Below are positions 6,973 to 14,227 of a DNA stretch of 34,375 bases, piece after piece. Position 1 is the first letter of the stretch. Every line of letters begins with the position of its first letter. This DNA comes from Verrucomicrobiales bacterium (GTDB lineage Bacteria; Verrucomicrobiota; Verrucomicrobiia; Verrucomicrobiales; DEV007), in the NCBI GenBank assembly GCA_029233965.1, contig JARGOP010000007.1, positions 1 to 34,375 of the forward strand, given 5' to 3'. A program made the position numbers and the translations under genes. The notes beneath the pieces were generated by a model. That model ran no database searches, was not told the DNA's origin, and saw only the letters and a program-made list of their open reading frames with translations.

Positions 6973-7872
6973 TCAATTGAGACCTTCAATATCGCGAAGC
7001 GCATCTTCGAGACCAGGGAATTCCCACTCAAAACCAAATGCGTTCAATGCGGCCGGCTCAGCACGCTGGCTGTCGAGAAAGAGCGAACTCATGCCGCCGG
7101 GAAGCCACTTCAAAACGAAAGTGGGCACAGGAATGAGCGCTTTGCGGCCGAGCACCCGTGCGTAGATCGCCGTAAATTCACGATTCGTCGCCGCGAGCGG
7201 GCTCACGCAGTTGACCGCGCCCCTCATACTCGATGAATTGTCCGCCGCATCGGCAAAGACGCGGGCAAGATCACGCAAATGAATCCAGGACATCCATTGC
7301 AATCCCCTGCCAAGACGCCCCCCAAGCCCCAGCTTAAAGACCGGACGCAAACGCTTCAAAAATCCCCCGCTGCCAAGGACGATGCCAATCCTCGGATTCA
7401 CGACCCGGAGACCAAGCTTTGCAGCTTTTGCCGAAGCTTCCTCCCAGTCGCGGCACACATCGGAGAGGAAGCCAAAGCCGACATCACTGTCTTCATCGAG
7501 CCACTCGTCCCCTCGATTGCCGTAGAAGCCAATGGCGGAAGCACTCACGAGTGAGGTCGGGCGTCGACTGCGGGAAATTTTTCCGATCGCTTCGACAAGA
7601 TCCGTCGTGAGATCGATCCGGCTGTCGTAGATTCTCCGGCGCTTTTCCTTCGACCACCAACCGACAATCGGCTCACCGGCGAGATGGATCAGTGAGTCGA
7701 TTTCGCTGAGGTCAATATTTTCAGGATCAGCCAGCGAGCGAACCTCATCGGCCCCTTCCACGGAGCGGTCCGGATTTCGCGAGAAAGCAACCACAGACCA
7801 GCCGCGTCCTTTCGCTTCTTCGATAATCGCAGCTCCCAGGAAGCCGCTCGCGCCGGTAATACCAATTTTCAT
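6973..7872 (-). CDS. TIGR01777 family NAD(P)-binding epimerase-like protein (299 aa)
   Basis: A member of the extended short-chain dehydrogenase branch called TIGR01777 (E. coli YfcH; plant SulA-like). The N terminus has the glycine-rich TGASGFLG motif (6-13). Family hallmarks follow in order: LIHLAGEPIVGWWSKEKRRR, SASAIGFYGNRGDEWLDE with the Tyr of the active site, CRDWEEAS, LRVVNPRIGIVLGSGGFL, WMSWIHLRDL and the C-terminal LLDSQRAEPAALNAFGFEW-type segment. The length is standard. Function is not well defined in any bacterium; some members are linked to cell division or nucleotide-sugar handling. It probably shares a transcript with the downstream HAD phosphatase. Confidence 0.93.
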   Translation of the reverse strand: MKIGITGASGFLGAAIIEEAKGRGWSVVAFSRNPDRSVEGADEVRSLADPENIDLSEIDSLIHLAGEPIVGWWSKEKRRRIYDSRIDLTTDLVEAIGKISRSRRPTSLVSASAIGFYGNRGDEWLDEDSDVGFGFLSDVCRDWEEASAKAAKLGLRVVNPRIGIVLGSGGFLKRLRPVFKLGLGGRLGRGLQWMSWIHLRDLARVFADAADNSSSMRGAVNCVSPLAATNREFTAIYARVLGRKALIPVPTFVLKWLPGGMSSLFLDSQRAEPAALNAFGFEWEFPGLEDALRDIEGLN

Positions 7873-7966
7873 CTCCTCCGCTCAGCGTTCCACGCTGACA
7901 GCGGCAGAGCGTAGGCCTGAACCGCGCGCCTGAAAAGACAGAATCGTTCGAGACAACTGGATTGGA

Positions 7967-8731
7967 TCAGGCGCCGACCGAAGCCTTCTGCTGATCAAGC
8001 ACTTCGACAAACTCACGGGAACGCTCGCGAAGACGGGCCATTCCCTGAGACGAGGTGGGAGAAATCGAAGGCTCCATCATGATAAGTTCCGCGAATCCCG
8101 TGACCGAGCCGATCATGTTGCGGAAATCATGCCGGAGCTCTTTGTCATGAAGGGAGAAATCTTCCACTGTGTTCAGTTTCTTGCGAATTTCAGTTCCGGC
8201 AGACTCGATGTAACCGAAGAGCTCAGGACCGTCTTCACCGTATTCAGGAAGGAACGCCTTGAGTCGCTGAGTCGTGTTTACAATGTCGCGAACAACTTCC
8301 CGGAGCCGGTTCAAAGAAGGGTCACGGGAGACAACGTCGGTAACTTCGTTCTCATCAGGCGCCCCGGCTGCCGCAGAGCGGGAGTTCAGCGCTTCAATAA
8401 CCGTCTTCGTGCCTTCGTGAGTCGGGAAAACCATGGAGAACCCGGCCGCCTTCGCTTTTTCAAGCAGTTGCGGACTTCCTGTCGATGAAAGCCCGAGAAA
8501 GGGAATGTTGGCCAAAGTACTGATCCCCTTGACTGCTTGGACCGCACTCCAGAGCCCGTATTCTGCAAGGTCGAGGTCAGCGATAAGAAAATCAGGTTCG
8601 TGCTGACGGCAAAACTCCACCATTTGCATCGGGTTCCAGACCACTGCAGTCTGATAACCTGATTCTCCGAGAGCCTGCTGAAAGCGCTCTCCAGTGGTTC
8701 GCTCTCCAGCGACGATTAAGACACGGTTCAT
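7967..8731 (-). CDS. Pseudo-receiver protein with C-terminal histidine-kinase H-box, no ATPase domain (254 aa)
   Basis: Residues 1-115 have the outline of a response-regulator receiver. The phosphoacceptor-position Asp is kept (D52 in LIADLDL), but the acidic pair after the first strand is Ala8-Gly9 instead of Asp-Asp, and the conserved Lys of the KP motif is Thr (VFPTHEG). Residues 140-250 form a helical region holding a histidine-kinase-type H-box, LRHDFRNMIGSVTGF (H201), followed by a second helix. There is no N/G1/G2 ATP-binding domain. It may be a phosphotransfer adaptor or pseudo-kinase that receives phosphate from a partner; that is inference. It is transcribed away from the blue-copper gene through an AT-rich spacer. 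Confidence 0.7.
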   Translation of the reverse strand: MNRVLIVAGERTTGERFQQALGESGYQTAVVWNPMQMVEFCRQHEPDFLIADLDLAEYGLWSAVQAVKGISTLANIPFLGLSSTGSPQLLEKAKAAGFSMVFPTHEGTKTVIEALNSRSAAAGAPDENEVTDVVSRDPSLNRLREVVRDIVNTTQRLKAFLPEYGEDGPELFGYIESAGTEIRKKLNTVEDFSLHDKELRHDFRNMIGSVTGFAELIMMEPSISPTSSQGMARLRERSREFVEVLDQQKASVGA

Positions 8732-8927
8732 TTGAAGAATAAGGAAAGATGAGAATTTCTGTTAAGAATCTAATTTCCATAAAATTACCGTTTATTGAAT
8801 TTTTTCCAATCGATTTTTTAAAATTTCTTAGCGATTTCTTTCGAATGAAGCCATTGCACCTTGGATGTCGTATCCTAAATTACTTCCCATTCGCGGAGAA
8901 TTCCTCCCTATCCTACTGAATCAATCT
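8732..8927. promoter_or_regulatory. AT-rich divergent promoter region
   Basis: The spacer between the pseudo-receiver gene (minus) and the blue-copper gene (plus) is markedly AT-rich at about 8756-8840 (ATAAAATTACCG, GAATTTTTTCC, TTTTTTAAAATTTC) against GC-rich flanks. This is consistent with promoters for both genes. I could not single out convincing -35/-10 pairs. Confidence 0.4.
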
Positions 8928-9392
8928 ATGAAAAGCACCCTGACCAGCCTCGTCGCTCTATCTATCCTCGCAATCTCTTCCCTTGCGAAAGCGGAAGAGG
9001 TTTTTGAAATCACTATCACTGCCGACAAGGTGCAGTTCCTTTACGATGTGAAGGAGTTCACCGTGAAGCCGGGCCAGAAAGTGAAGCTCACTCTCATCAA
9101 CCCAGCTGACAGTGTCACCCGCCAGCCTCACAACCTTCTCATCGTAAAGCCCGGCAAGAAGGACGTCGTCGGGATGGCCGCGAACGCCGGCATGACGGAT
9201 CCAACTTTCCTCACCGAAAAGAACGCAGTGCCTGAATCCGAGGATGTTCTCTTTCACTCGAAGCTGATCCAGGCGGCGGAACAAGATGTCATGGAGTTCA
9301 CCGCGCCTGAAGAGGCTGGTGATTATCCTTATCTCTGCACCTACCCCGGACACTGGGCCATCATGAATGGAGTCATGAAGGTTGCTGAATAG
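8928..9392 (+). CDS. Secreted blue copper protein, azurin/plastocyanin-like (154 aa)
   Basis: A periplasmic type 1 copper electron carrier. A cleavable signal peptide covers residues 1-22, with likely cleavage after AKA. All four copper ligands of a type 1 site are visible: H68 in QPHNLL, then C137, H142 and M146 in the loop CTYPGHWAIM. The FTVKPGQKVKLTLINP segment is the typical cupredoxin second strand. The mature size (about 132 aa) fits azurin-like domains. I chose the ATG at 8928 because it starts directly at the signal peptide; the frame is open further upstream. It has its own strong terminator. The electron partner is unknown; verrucomicrobial membrane-bound dehydrogenases or oxidases are candidates by inference only. 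Confidence 0.9.
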   Translation: MKSTLTSLVALSILAISSLAKAEEVFEITITADKVQFLYDVKEFTVKPGQKVKLTLINPADSVTRQPHNLLIVKPGKKDVVGMAANAGMTDPTFLTEKNAVPESEDVLFHSKLIQAAEQDVMEFTAPEEAGDYPYLCTYPGHWAIMNGVMKVAE

Positions 9393-9415
9393 CTCTCAGG
9401 TATCTGAATTCCAAG

Positions 9416-9453
9416 CCCGCGCGTTGCCCCCCCGGACAGCGCGCGGGTTTTTT
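9416..9453 (+). terminator. Rho-independent terminator after the blue copper gene
   Basis: The stem CCCGCGCGTTG (9416-9426) pairs with CAGCGCGCGGG (9437-9447), including one G-T pair. The loop is C-rich and the stem is followed by six T. It begins 23 bp after the stop codon. Confidence 0.92.
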
Positions 9454-9540
9454 ATTATAAAAATCACTCATTCAACTTTTCTTTAATTTAATTATTGTAA
9501 TTATCATAATTTTAATTTAGAATTTCATTTCCATCGGTGA
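9454..9540. promoter_or_regulatory. Very AT-rich upstream region with a short palindrome
   Basis: About 80 bp of almost pure A/T precede the receiver gene. They include the inverted repeat AATTAT (9490-9495) with ATAATT (9506-9511). This is a likely promoter or UP-element region for the following gene. No single -10/-35 pair stands out because many AT hexamers fit. Confidence 0.4.
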
Positions 9541-10122
9541 ATGAAGGCCACTATCCAGATTATCGACGACAACGTAGCGCTGACGACTTTGCTCGCCAAG
9601 ACGCTCGCGAAGTTCGATTTTAAACCGGTTGTGGAGAACAATCCGCTGCTCGCGATCAACACGGCGCGCCATTACCTGCCGGATCTGATCCTCCTTGATG
9701 TCATGATGCCCGAGCGTGACGGGGGACGGGTTCTTGCTGACCTCAGGGCTGACCTTTCTCTCCGCTACATTCCCGTGATTCTGTTCACTGGCATTGCCCG
9801 TGAAGCCCAGGCCCTCGCGGAAACCGGCGGCATCAAGAGTGTAATTCTCGCGAAACCGGTCCAACTTGAGGAACTCCTCGCAACGATCGATGCGGAGCTC
9901 AATGCCGCCATGACCTATCAGGAAGAAGAGGGCATGAAGCCTCATCATCATACTCTCGATGGAGATGATAACACAGTCCAGCTTTCCGATTTCGACCGGC
10001 TCGCCCCGCCCGATGAAAGCGAAGCAGGCGCAGCCTTTTGCAGTGAGGCGACCGCAAACGTTGATTTCTCGTTCCCGGAACGTCCTTCCGATCCCGGCGC
10101 GGAAACAAAAAACGCCCGGTAG
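9541..10122 (+). CDS. Receiver-domain response regulator with a variable C-terminal tail (193 aa)
   Basis: A complete CheY-like receiver occupies residues 1-125: acidic pair D9-D10 in IIDDN, phosphoacceptor D53 in LLDVMMPE, T83 in LFTG, and K105 in AKPVQ. The remaining ~65 residues have no recognisable output domain. They are acidic and include a His-rich patch (PHHHT) near 134 and many Pro/Glu residues, so they look disordered. It probably works as a single-domain signalling protein with a partner kinase not found here. It converges on the EboE-like gene with a gap of only 9 bp. The ATG at 9541 follows an AT-rich leader. Confidence 0.88.
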   Translation: MKATIQIIDDNVALTTLLAKTLAKFDFKPVVENNPLLAINTARHYLPDLILLDVMMPERDGGRVLADLRADLSLRYIPVILFTGIAREAQALAETGGIKSVILAKPVQLEELLATIDAELNAAMTYQEEEGMKPHHHTLDGDDNTVQLSDFDRLAPPDESEAGAAFCSEATANVDFSFPERPSDPGAETKNAR

Positions 10123-10131
10123 AATCGCGGT

Positions 10132-11340
10132 TCAGGCGAGGCCGTTTTCCTGAAAGCAATTCAGGCACCAGTCGTACTCCGAGACGAGTTGATCCACGAC
10201 ATCTCTCGAGCGGATCGCCTCGGGCAGCACTTCCCAGGTGTAGGTCTCCATTTCAAAGTGTCCACACCAGCCCGGATCCTGCCCGAGCAACTCAAGAACA
10301 CCGGGAATGTGCTCCCTCGTATCCGCGAAAAGAGCTTCCGGCTGACTGTGAATCGGAACATGAAAATGAACCCGCCACTCGTCACCGGCGTCTTCCGGCG
10401 ATTCGCGGTTCCATGCGAAAGCTTCCGGCAGATCACGAAAACGATTCACTGCTTTGCCACCCTTACCGACCACGACCTGATGGAGATACACCTCATCCTG
10501 AAAGGCGCTGAGTCGCTCCACAGCTTCAGGCGCGGGGTGAAGACGCAGCGCCGAACTGAGGTGAATTTTGCTGATCCTCACCCCCGCATCGCGAAGAGAA
10601 CCGATCGCATCGGCTGGCTCCTCGAACTCAACCGCGAGATGACAGGTATCGTAATTCACGCCGAGATTGCGCTGAATTCTCTCACTCTCCGCGGCGCTTG
10701 CCCCGTCGTGCAGCCGTTCAAAGAAGGTCACGGTTTCCGCACTGGTTTCGAAGAGTCCGAGCGGCTCAGGCTCGAGACCGAGATGGATGTCGCGACCACT
10801 CGAGTCGCGCAACTGCTCGATGTGATCCGAGCAGGCCCTTAGATTTTTCACCATGGCATCGATTTGCTCCTTTTCGGTCCCGGACTTGATGAACTCCTTA
10901 AACGAACCGGGCAGCGTGCTGACGCTGACCGGCTCTCCGGCGGGCGCCATTTTGTCGATCAAATCGAACAACAGCGTGGAGTAATCGAGCCGCTCCTGCG
11001 TAGTCCAGTCAGGCACGTAAACCTGCTCTTTGACCCGGCTCCCGTGAAAGGTGCCGTAGGGAAATCCATTGATCGTGAAAATGTAGGACTGCTTCTCTTC
11101 CATCCAGCGCTTGAACTCGTCGAGCCGCTCCGGATGATCCCGCAGTTCCTCCGCCGCATTGGCGCTGAGGCGTAATCCGATTCCGTAGGGGCGATCGGGA
11201 CAGACCCGCTGACGCACCTGATCGGTGTACCGGCTCAGACCGGCGAAGGTTTCCGACCACGTCTCCCCCCGATGGATATTCGTGCAATAGGCGAGATGGA
11301 TGTCGTGTTTTAAACGCATAGGTCGGCAACCAAACCCCAT
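10132..11340 (-). CDS. eboE: EboE-like TIM-barrel protein (402 aa)
   Basis: A xylose-isomerase-like TIM barrel matching the EboE family, which takes part with EboA-D and EboF in trafficking of prenylated or other metabolites to the periplasm in several phyla. Family features seen include the N-terminal HLAYCTNIHRGETW, GIGLRLSANAAEEL, INGFPYGTFHG, VYVPDWTT, LGLEPEPLGLFET, NYDTCHLAVEFE and a C-terminal HFEMETYTWEVLP. The His, Glu and Asp residues in these segments are plausible metal ligands. The ATG at 11340 is preceded by AAGGTGG at six-nucleotide spacing, which decides the start; a second ATG at 11319 would begin closer to the conserved part. No other ebo gene is in the window. Family assignment is from remembered motifs. 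Confidence 0.78.
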   Translation of the reverse strand: MGFGCRPMRLKHDIHLAYCTNIHRGETWSETFAGLSRYTDQVRQRVCPDRPYGIGLRLSANAAEELRDHPERLDEFKRWMEEKQSYIFTINGFPYGTFHGSRVKEQVYVPDWTTQERLDYSTLLFDLIDKMAPAGEPVSVSTLPGSFKEFIKSGTEKEQIDAMVKNLRACSDHIEQLRDSSGRDIHLGLEPEPLGLFETSAETVTFFERLHDGASAAESERIQRNLGVNYDTCHLAVEFEEPADAIGSLRDAGVRISKIHLSSALRLHPAPEAVERLSAFQDEVYLHQVVVGKGGKAVNRFRDLPEAFAWNRESPEDAGDEWRVHFHVPIHSQPEALFADTREHIPGVLELLGQDPGWCGHFEMETYTWEVLPEAIRSRDVVDQLVSEYDWCLNCFQENGLA

Positions 11341-11456
11341 CTCAAACCACCTTCAAGACAAAGCAATCTCATCAAATCAGTTTCAAAATCAGAATTTCCG
11401 TGCTCGACAACGTTTCAGGGATTATCAAATATGCGAAACGACCCGTTTTTTCTCAG

Positions 11457-12320
11457 ATGAGTATCGGACTACCAGACGAATCCAGCCCCCTGAAATCTCC
11501 ACCTTCCCCCGGAAACGCAGGCATCCTGGTTGTCGATGAGGATCCTGCTTTTCAGCTCGGTTTAAAGACTTTCCTCCGGGAATACGTCGGCTTTGATCAG
11601 GTCTTTTCCGCTCGAAGCGGTTCTGAGGCTCTCGACCTTCTCGAAACCGAGGAGTCGATCGACGTGATCACCCTGGATTACCGGATGCCGGGAATGAATG
11701 GCATCGAGTTCATGGAGGAACTCAGCGAATGCGCAACGCGGCCGCTCAGCGTCATCATGATCACCGGCTACCCCTCCGAGGAACTCGAAGGGGAATTCCG
11801 GAGCTTTTCCTCCCCCACCCTGCTCGCGGATCATTTCCTGCACAAACCGGTCGAATTTGAAAAGCTGGAGCTGCTCGTGTTGAAAGCGCATCAGGAGTTG
11901 CTCTCTGCCCGCGTCGCGGCCGAAGAGGCAGCCCTTGCAGCCCTTGCAGCCGAAGAGGCAGCCGTCGCGGCCGAAGAGGAGCCACTCCTTATCGAAGAAG
12001 AACCAGCCATGAACACAAGAGGCATCGAAACGAGCCTTTTCCGTCAGGAAACCAAAATTGATGCGCTCAAGGAACAGGTCAGAACGCTGCGCAGGAAATC
12101 ACGGCGCGACACAATCCTTCTCGGGCTACTCATTGTGGGAATGGGAGCGGCAATCCACTTTGGCTGGCTCGGAGTTCTCGAAACCGCGTGGAAGGATGCC
12201 CAATCAGATCTTCAACGCGTCTTTTCCGGGGCCCCGGCTGCACCCTCAACCGCCGAAGAAGAGGCCGCCCCGACGAGTCTTTCAGCTCCCGGTCCGGACG
12301 AATCCAATAAGCCCCTCTGA
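11457..12320 (+). CDS. Receiver-domain protein with a C-terminal membrane anchor (287 aa)
   Basis: Residues 20-145 are an intact receiver: D27/E28 acidic pair in VVDED, phosphoacceptor D74 in TLDYRMPG, T103 in ITGYP, and K130 in HKPVE. Then come an Ala/Glu-rich linker (about 150-185, with the repeated AAEEAALAALAAEEA pattern), a charged coiled-coil-like stretch (195-217), one transmembrane helix (about 219-240) and an Ala/Pro/Glu-rich tail of ~45 residues. A receiver tethered to the membrane by a C-terminal helix, with no DNA-binding or enzymatic output, is unusual. I chose the ATG at 11457, 19 codons after a GTG at 11400, because the extra residues do not fit the family. It is divergent from the EboE-like gene. 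Confidence 0.82.
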   Translation: MSIGLPDESSPLKSPPSPGNAGILVVDEDPAFQLGLKTFLREYVGFDQVFSARSGSEALDLLETEESIDVITLDYRMPGMNGIEFMEELSECATRPLSVIMITGYPSEELEGEFRSFSSPTLLADHFLHKPVEFEKLELLVLKAHQELLSARVAAEEAALAALAAEEAAVAAEEEPLLIEEEPAMNTRGIETSLFRQETKIDALKEQVRTLRRKSRRDTILLGLLIVGMGAAIHFGWLGVLETAWKDAQSDLQRVFSGAPAAPSTAEEEAAPTSLSAPGPDESNKPL

Positions 12321-12346
12321 TTACAAAGCGCGGCGCGCATTATAAT
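12317..12346 (+). promoter_or_regulatory. Predicted sigma-70 promoter for the small hypothetical gene
   Basis: A perfect TATAAT lies at 12341-12346, with CTGATT (12317-12322) 18 bp upstream as a weak -35. It overlaps the stop codon of the receiver gene. It would give a leader of about 48 nt before the ATG at 12401. Confidence 0.5.
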
Positions 12347-12400
12347 GGAGGGGAGGCATGACTTCCCGGATACTGGCACCGTTATCAAACGAAGACAGAT

Positions 12401-12835
12401 ATGAATCAAGATCGTCCCCCCATTCCAGCCTCCCCGGAGTCAGCACCCGGGAACGGGCCGCAGCCAACCCCGGAAAGCGCACCGAATCCGTCCGGTGAAC
12501 GCCCTTCAGGCGTCAATTTTGACGGGTTCGCCAAGGCGGTCGAAGACGCCGTCAACAATGGTCGCGAAGACGCGAAGAAACTCTTCGAAGACGCGATTCC
12601 GAAAGCGAAGGAAGACATCTCCAAAGGAGTTCACGATATCGCCTACGCGCTCGCCTATGCGACCGCCTTCACCGGCGCGATCATTCGCGAAGTCGCTCCG
12701 GACAGCCTCGTCGACGGACTTCGCGAAGGCGTCTCCGCCGGCCAACGCGCCGCCGAAGAAGCGGCTCGCAATCGACGCGGGAAACAGGACGAGACGAACG
12801 ATCCCACCAACGAGGTGGGTTCAGTTCCAGTCTAG
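12401..12835 (+). CDS. Hypothetical protein, Pro-rich N terminus and helical Ala-rich core (144 aa)
   Basis: Not recognised. The first ~38 residues are Pro/Ser/Gly-rich and probably disordered. Residues 40-125 are helical and charged, with repeated alternation of acidic and basic residues (AKAVEDAVNNGREDAKKLFED, KAKEDISKGVHD shown in part) and a less polar centre, AYALAYATAFTGAIIREVAP (about 81-100). That centre could be an amphipathic or membrane-associated helix. There is no signal peptide. Codon use looks like the neighbours, and the gene has its own perfect TATAAT box, which supports it being real. It is the last plus-strand gene before a convergent lipoprotein gene. Confidence 0.72.
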   Translation: MNQDRPPIPASPESAPGNGPQPTPESAPNPSGERPSGVNFDGFAKAVEDAVNNGREDAKKLFEDAIPKAKEDISKGVHDIAYALAYATAFTGAIIREVAPDSLVDGLREGVSAGQRAAEEAARNRRGKQDETNDPTNEVGSVPV

Positions 12836-12914
12836 ACTGCTTGCAAAGAGGGTGTTCGTGAAAAAGCTGCGTCAGAAATTCGTGTGGGCAGGCGCGTCGG
12901 AGAGAGCGAAGCCA

Positions 12915-13050
12915 GCTTCATGACCGAAGGCGGAACACCGCCACGGGGATTTCCGGCCAACTCACCCGGCGTTTCGAGCGGAGCGGGCATTTCCTCTCCA
13001 TCCGAAAAACCCTTCTTGTTTGCGAACAGAGTTTTAGCAGGCAGTCCAAG
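12915..13050 (+). repeat. Dispersed 136-bp repeat, copy A
   Basis: Reverse-complementing this segment and aligning it without gaps to 19992-20127 gives 128 identical positions out of 136 by hand count. It sits in a gap between convergent genes, as does copy B. Seven of the eight differences would change the amino acid in the only long shared frame, so it is conserved as DNA or RNA and not as protein. Confidence 0.92.
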
Positions 13051-13093
13051 CTCTGCCTTTCCGCCAACACGCAACAGGGTGAGCTCGATGACC

Positions 13094-13125
13094 TGACCCT
13101 GTTTTGTCTTGACCCTGTTTTGTCT
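13094..13125. repeat. Two perfect tandem copies of a 16-bp unit
   Basis: TGACCCTGTTTTGTCT occurs at 13094-13109 and again at 13110-13125 without a gap. Upstream, AACAGGGT (13073-13080) is the inverse of the start of the first unit, so a hairpin with a 15-nt loop is possible. Confidence 0.9.
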
Positions 13126-13137
13126 GGTCAAAGAGAC

Positions 13138-14172
13138 TCAGTTTTCGCTGGTGACCTGGACTTCGCGAACCGTGACCGAATCCGGGTTCAGGATGTCACT
13201 GAGAACCGCGGGAGAAGCAACCTCGCCGGTCGCAGCCCACTCAATGCCGCGAAGAAGCGTTTCCTGAAATCCAACGCAACTCATCGCGGTCACGTCGTGC
13301 CCGAGGGTGGTGTGGAAGACTTTACCCTGACCGTATTCAATGGTCATCAACATTGGCTCAGTCTCGCCGGATCCACCCGTGTCCTCCGCGGAAAAAGCCG
13401 CCCCGAGCACCGTGACATTCTGAGCGGGTCCACGGAGGCGGTCATAGAGCTCGTCCTCGGCGTGAAGCCACTTCTTCGGAATACCGTCAGTGATGGGATG
13501 ATCGATATCCGTCATTTCGACAATAAACTCATGACGCTTTCCGTGAGCACCGCCGCGGCCTTCGGTCGTGTCCTGAGTCCACCTGCCTTCGCGCAGCCGA
13601 AGATAGGGGCCGGAAAGCTCGGAACGGCCTCCCCAGCCTCCGACGCCGATCATTTCGTTGTAGGCAGTCCACTGAGGGAAGGCGTTGTTGGCCGCGTGAA
13701 CGCTGACAAATCCCCCGCCGTTTTTCACGTAATCCTCGAAAGCCTTTTGCACCGGCTCAGGCCAGAGGTCTCCGTTGTAATTGGAAACGACAACATCGTA
13801 GGAAGCAAAGTCAGGGCGCCACTGCTCCCATTCCGCCGCCGAGGTCTCCTTGGCCCTGGCAGCTGCTGCTTCCCAGGCCTGGATCGCTTTCTTAAAGGCC
13901 TGATCAGATTCAGGGGTTTTTTCTTTGGGCTTGCGCGGCGGCTTCGGGGCGCCGGCGGGAGAAGTTGAAACCGTCACTTCAAACCGGCCGGACTGTTCCA
14001 TGAGCGCAACGAGAACGGGAGAAGTCTCAACCCAGTTATGATTGTTTTGCCCATCGATGAGCAGAACCGAAATCTTCTCTTTGGCCGCATCAGGCTGAGA
14101 ACATCCGGGGGTGAAAAGCATCGCGCCGAGAAGGGCGAGGCCGGGAAGAACAGTGAGAAGAAATCGCTTCAT
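13138..14172 (-). CDS. ThuA-like domain lipoprotein (344 aa)
   Basis: A predicted lipoprotein with a class I glutamine-amidotransferase-like ThuA domain. The signal ends in a lipobox around LFTPGC (C24). The core shows ISVLLIDGQNNHNW, YDVVVSNYNGDLWP, a glycine-rich turn with FVSVHAANNAFPQW, DIDHPITDGIP, a LHAEDELYDRL segment and a C-terminal GKVFHTTLGHD with an ending like LLRGIEWAATGE. All of these are typical of the ThuA-like proteins that are numerous in Verrucomicrobiota and Planctomycetota and often found with sugar dehydrogenases. A Lys/Pro/Glu-rich insertion lies near residues 75-115. The enzymatic role is not established for these secreted forms. Next upstream on the same strand is a hydrolase lipoprotein gene, 55 bp away, so they may form an operon. 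Confidence 0.9.
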   Translation of the reverse strand: MKRFLLTVLPGLALLGAMLFTPGCSQPDAAKEKISVLLIDGQNNHNWVETSPVLVALMEQSGRFEVTVSTSPAGAPKPPRKPKEKTPESDQAFKKAIQAWEAAAARAKETSAAEWEQWRPDFASYDVVVSNYNGDLWPEPVQKAFEDYVKNGGGFVSVHAANNAFPQWTAYNEMIGVGGWGGRSELSGPYLRLREGRWTQDTTEGRGGAHGKRHEFIVEMTDIDHPITDGIPKKWLHAEDELYDRLRGPAQNVTVLGAAFSAEDTGGSGETEPMLMTIEYGQGKVFHTTLGHDVTAMSCVGFQETLLRGIEWAATGEVASPAVLSDILNPDSVTVREVQVTSEN

Positions 14173-14227
14173 GCGACGAGAGTAGCGGCAATCAGACGGA
14201 TGAAAAGCGCAGATTCACGTGCCCTCG

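Larger units (their letters stand above)
12836..13137. other. 302-bp convergent intergenic region holding repeat copy A and a tandem repeat
   Basis: There is no credible gene here. It contains the 136-bp dispersed repeat (12915-13050), an 8-bp inverted repeat AACAGGGT/ACCCTGTT (13073-13080 and 13096-13103), and two perfect tandem copies of a 16-mer (13094-13125). The small ORFs on both strands are by-products of the repeat. Confidence 0.7.

Noticed and set aside
12832-13131. 99-codon minus-strand ORF spanning repeat copy A
   Set aside because: The only similarity is to a frame in repeat copy B. Seven of eight differences between copies are amino-acid changing, so no protein constraint is evident.
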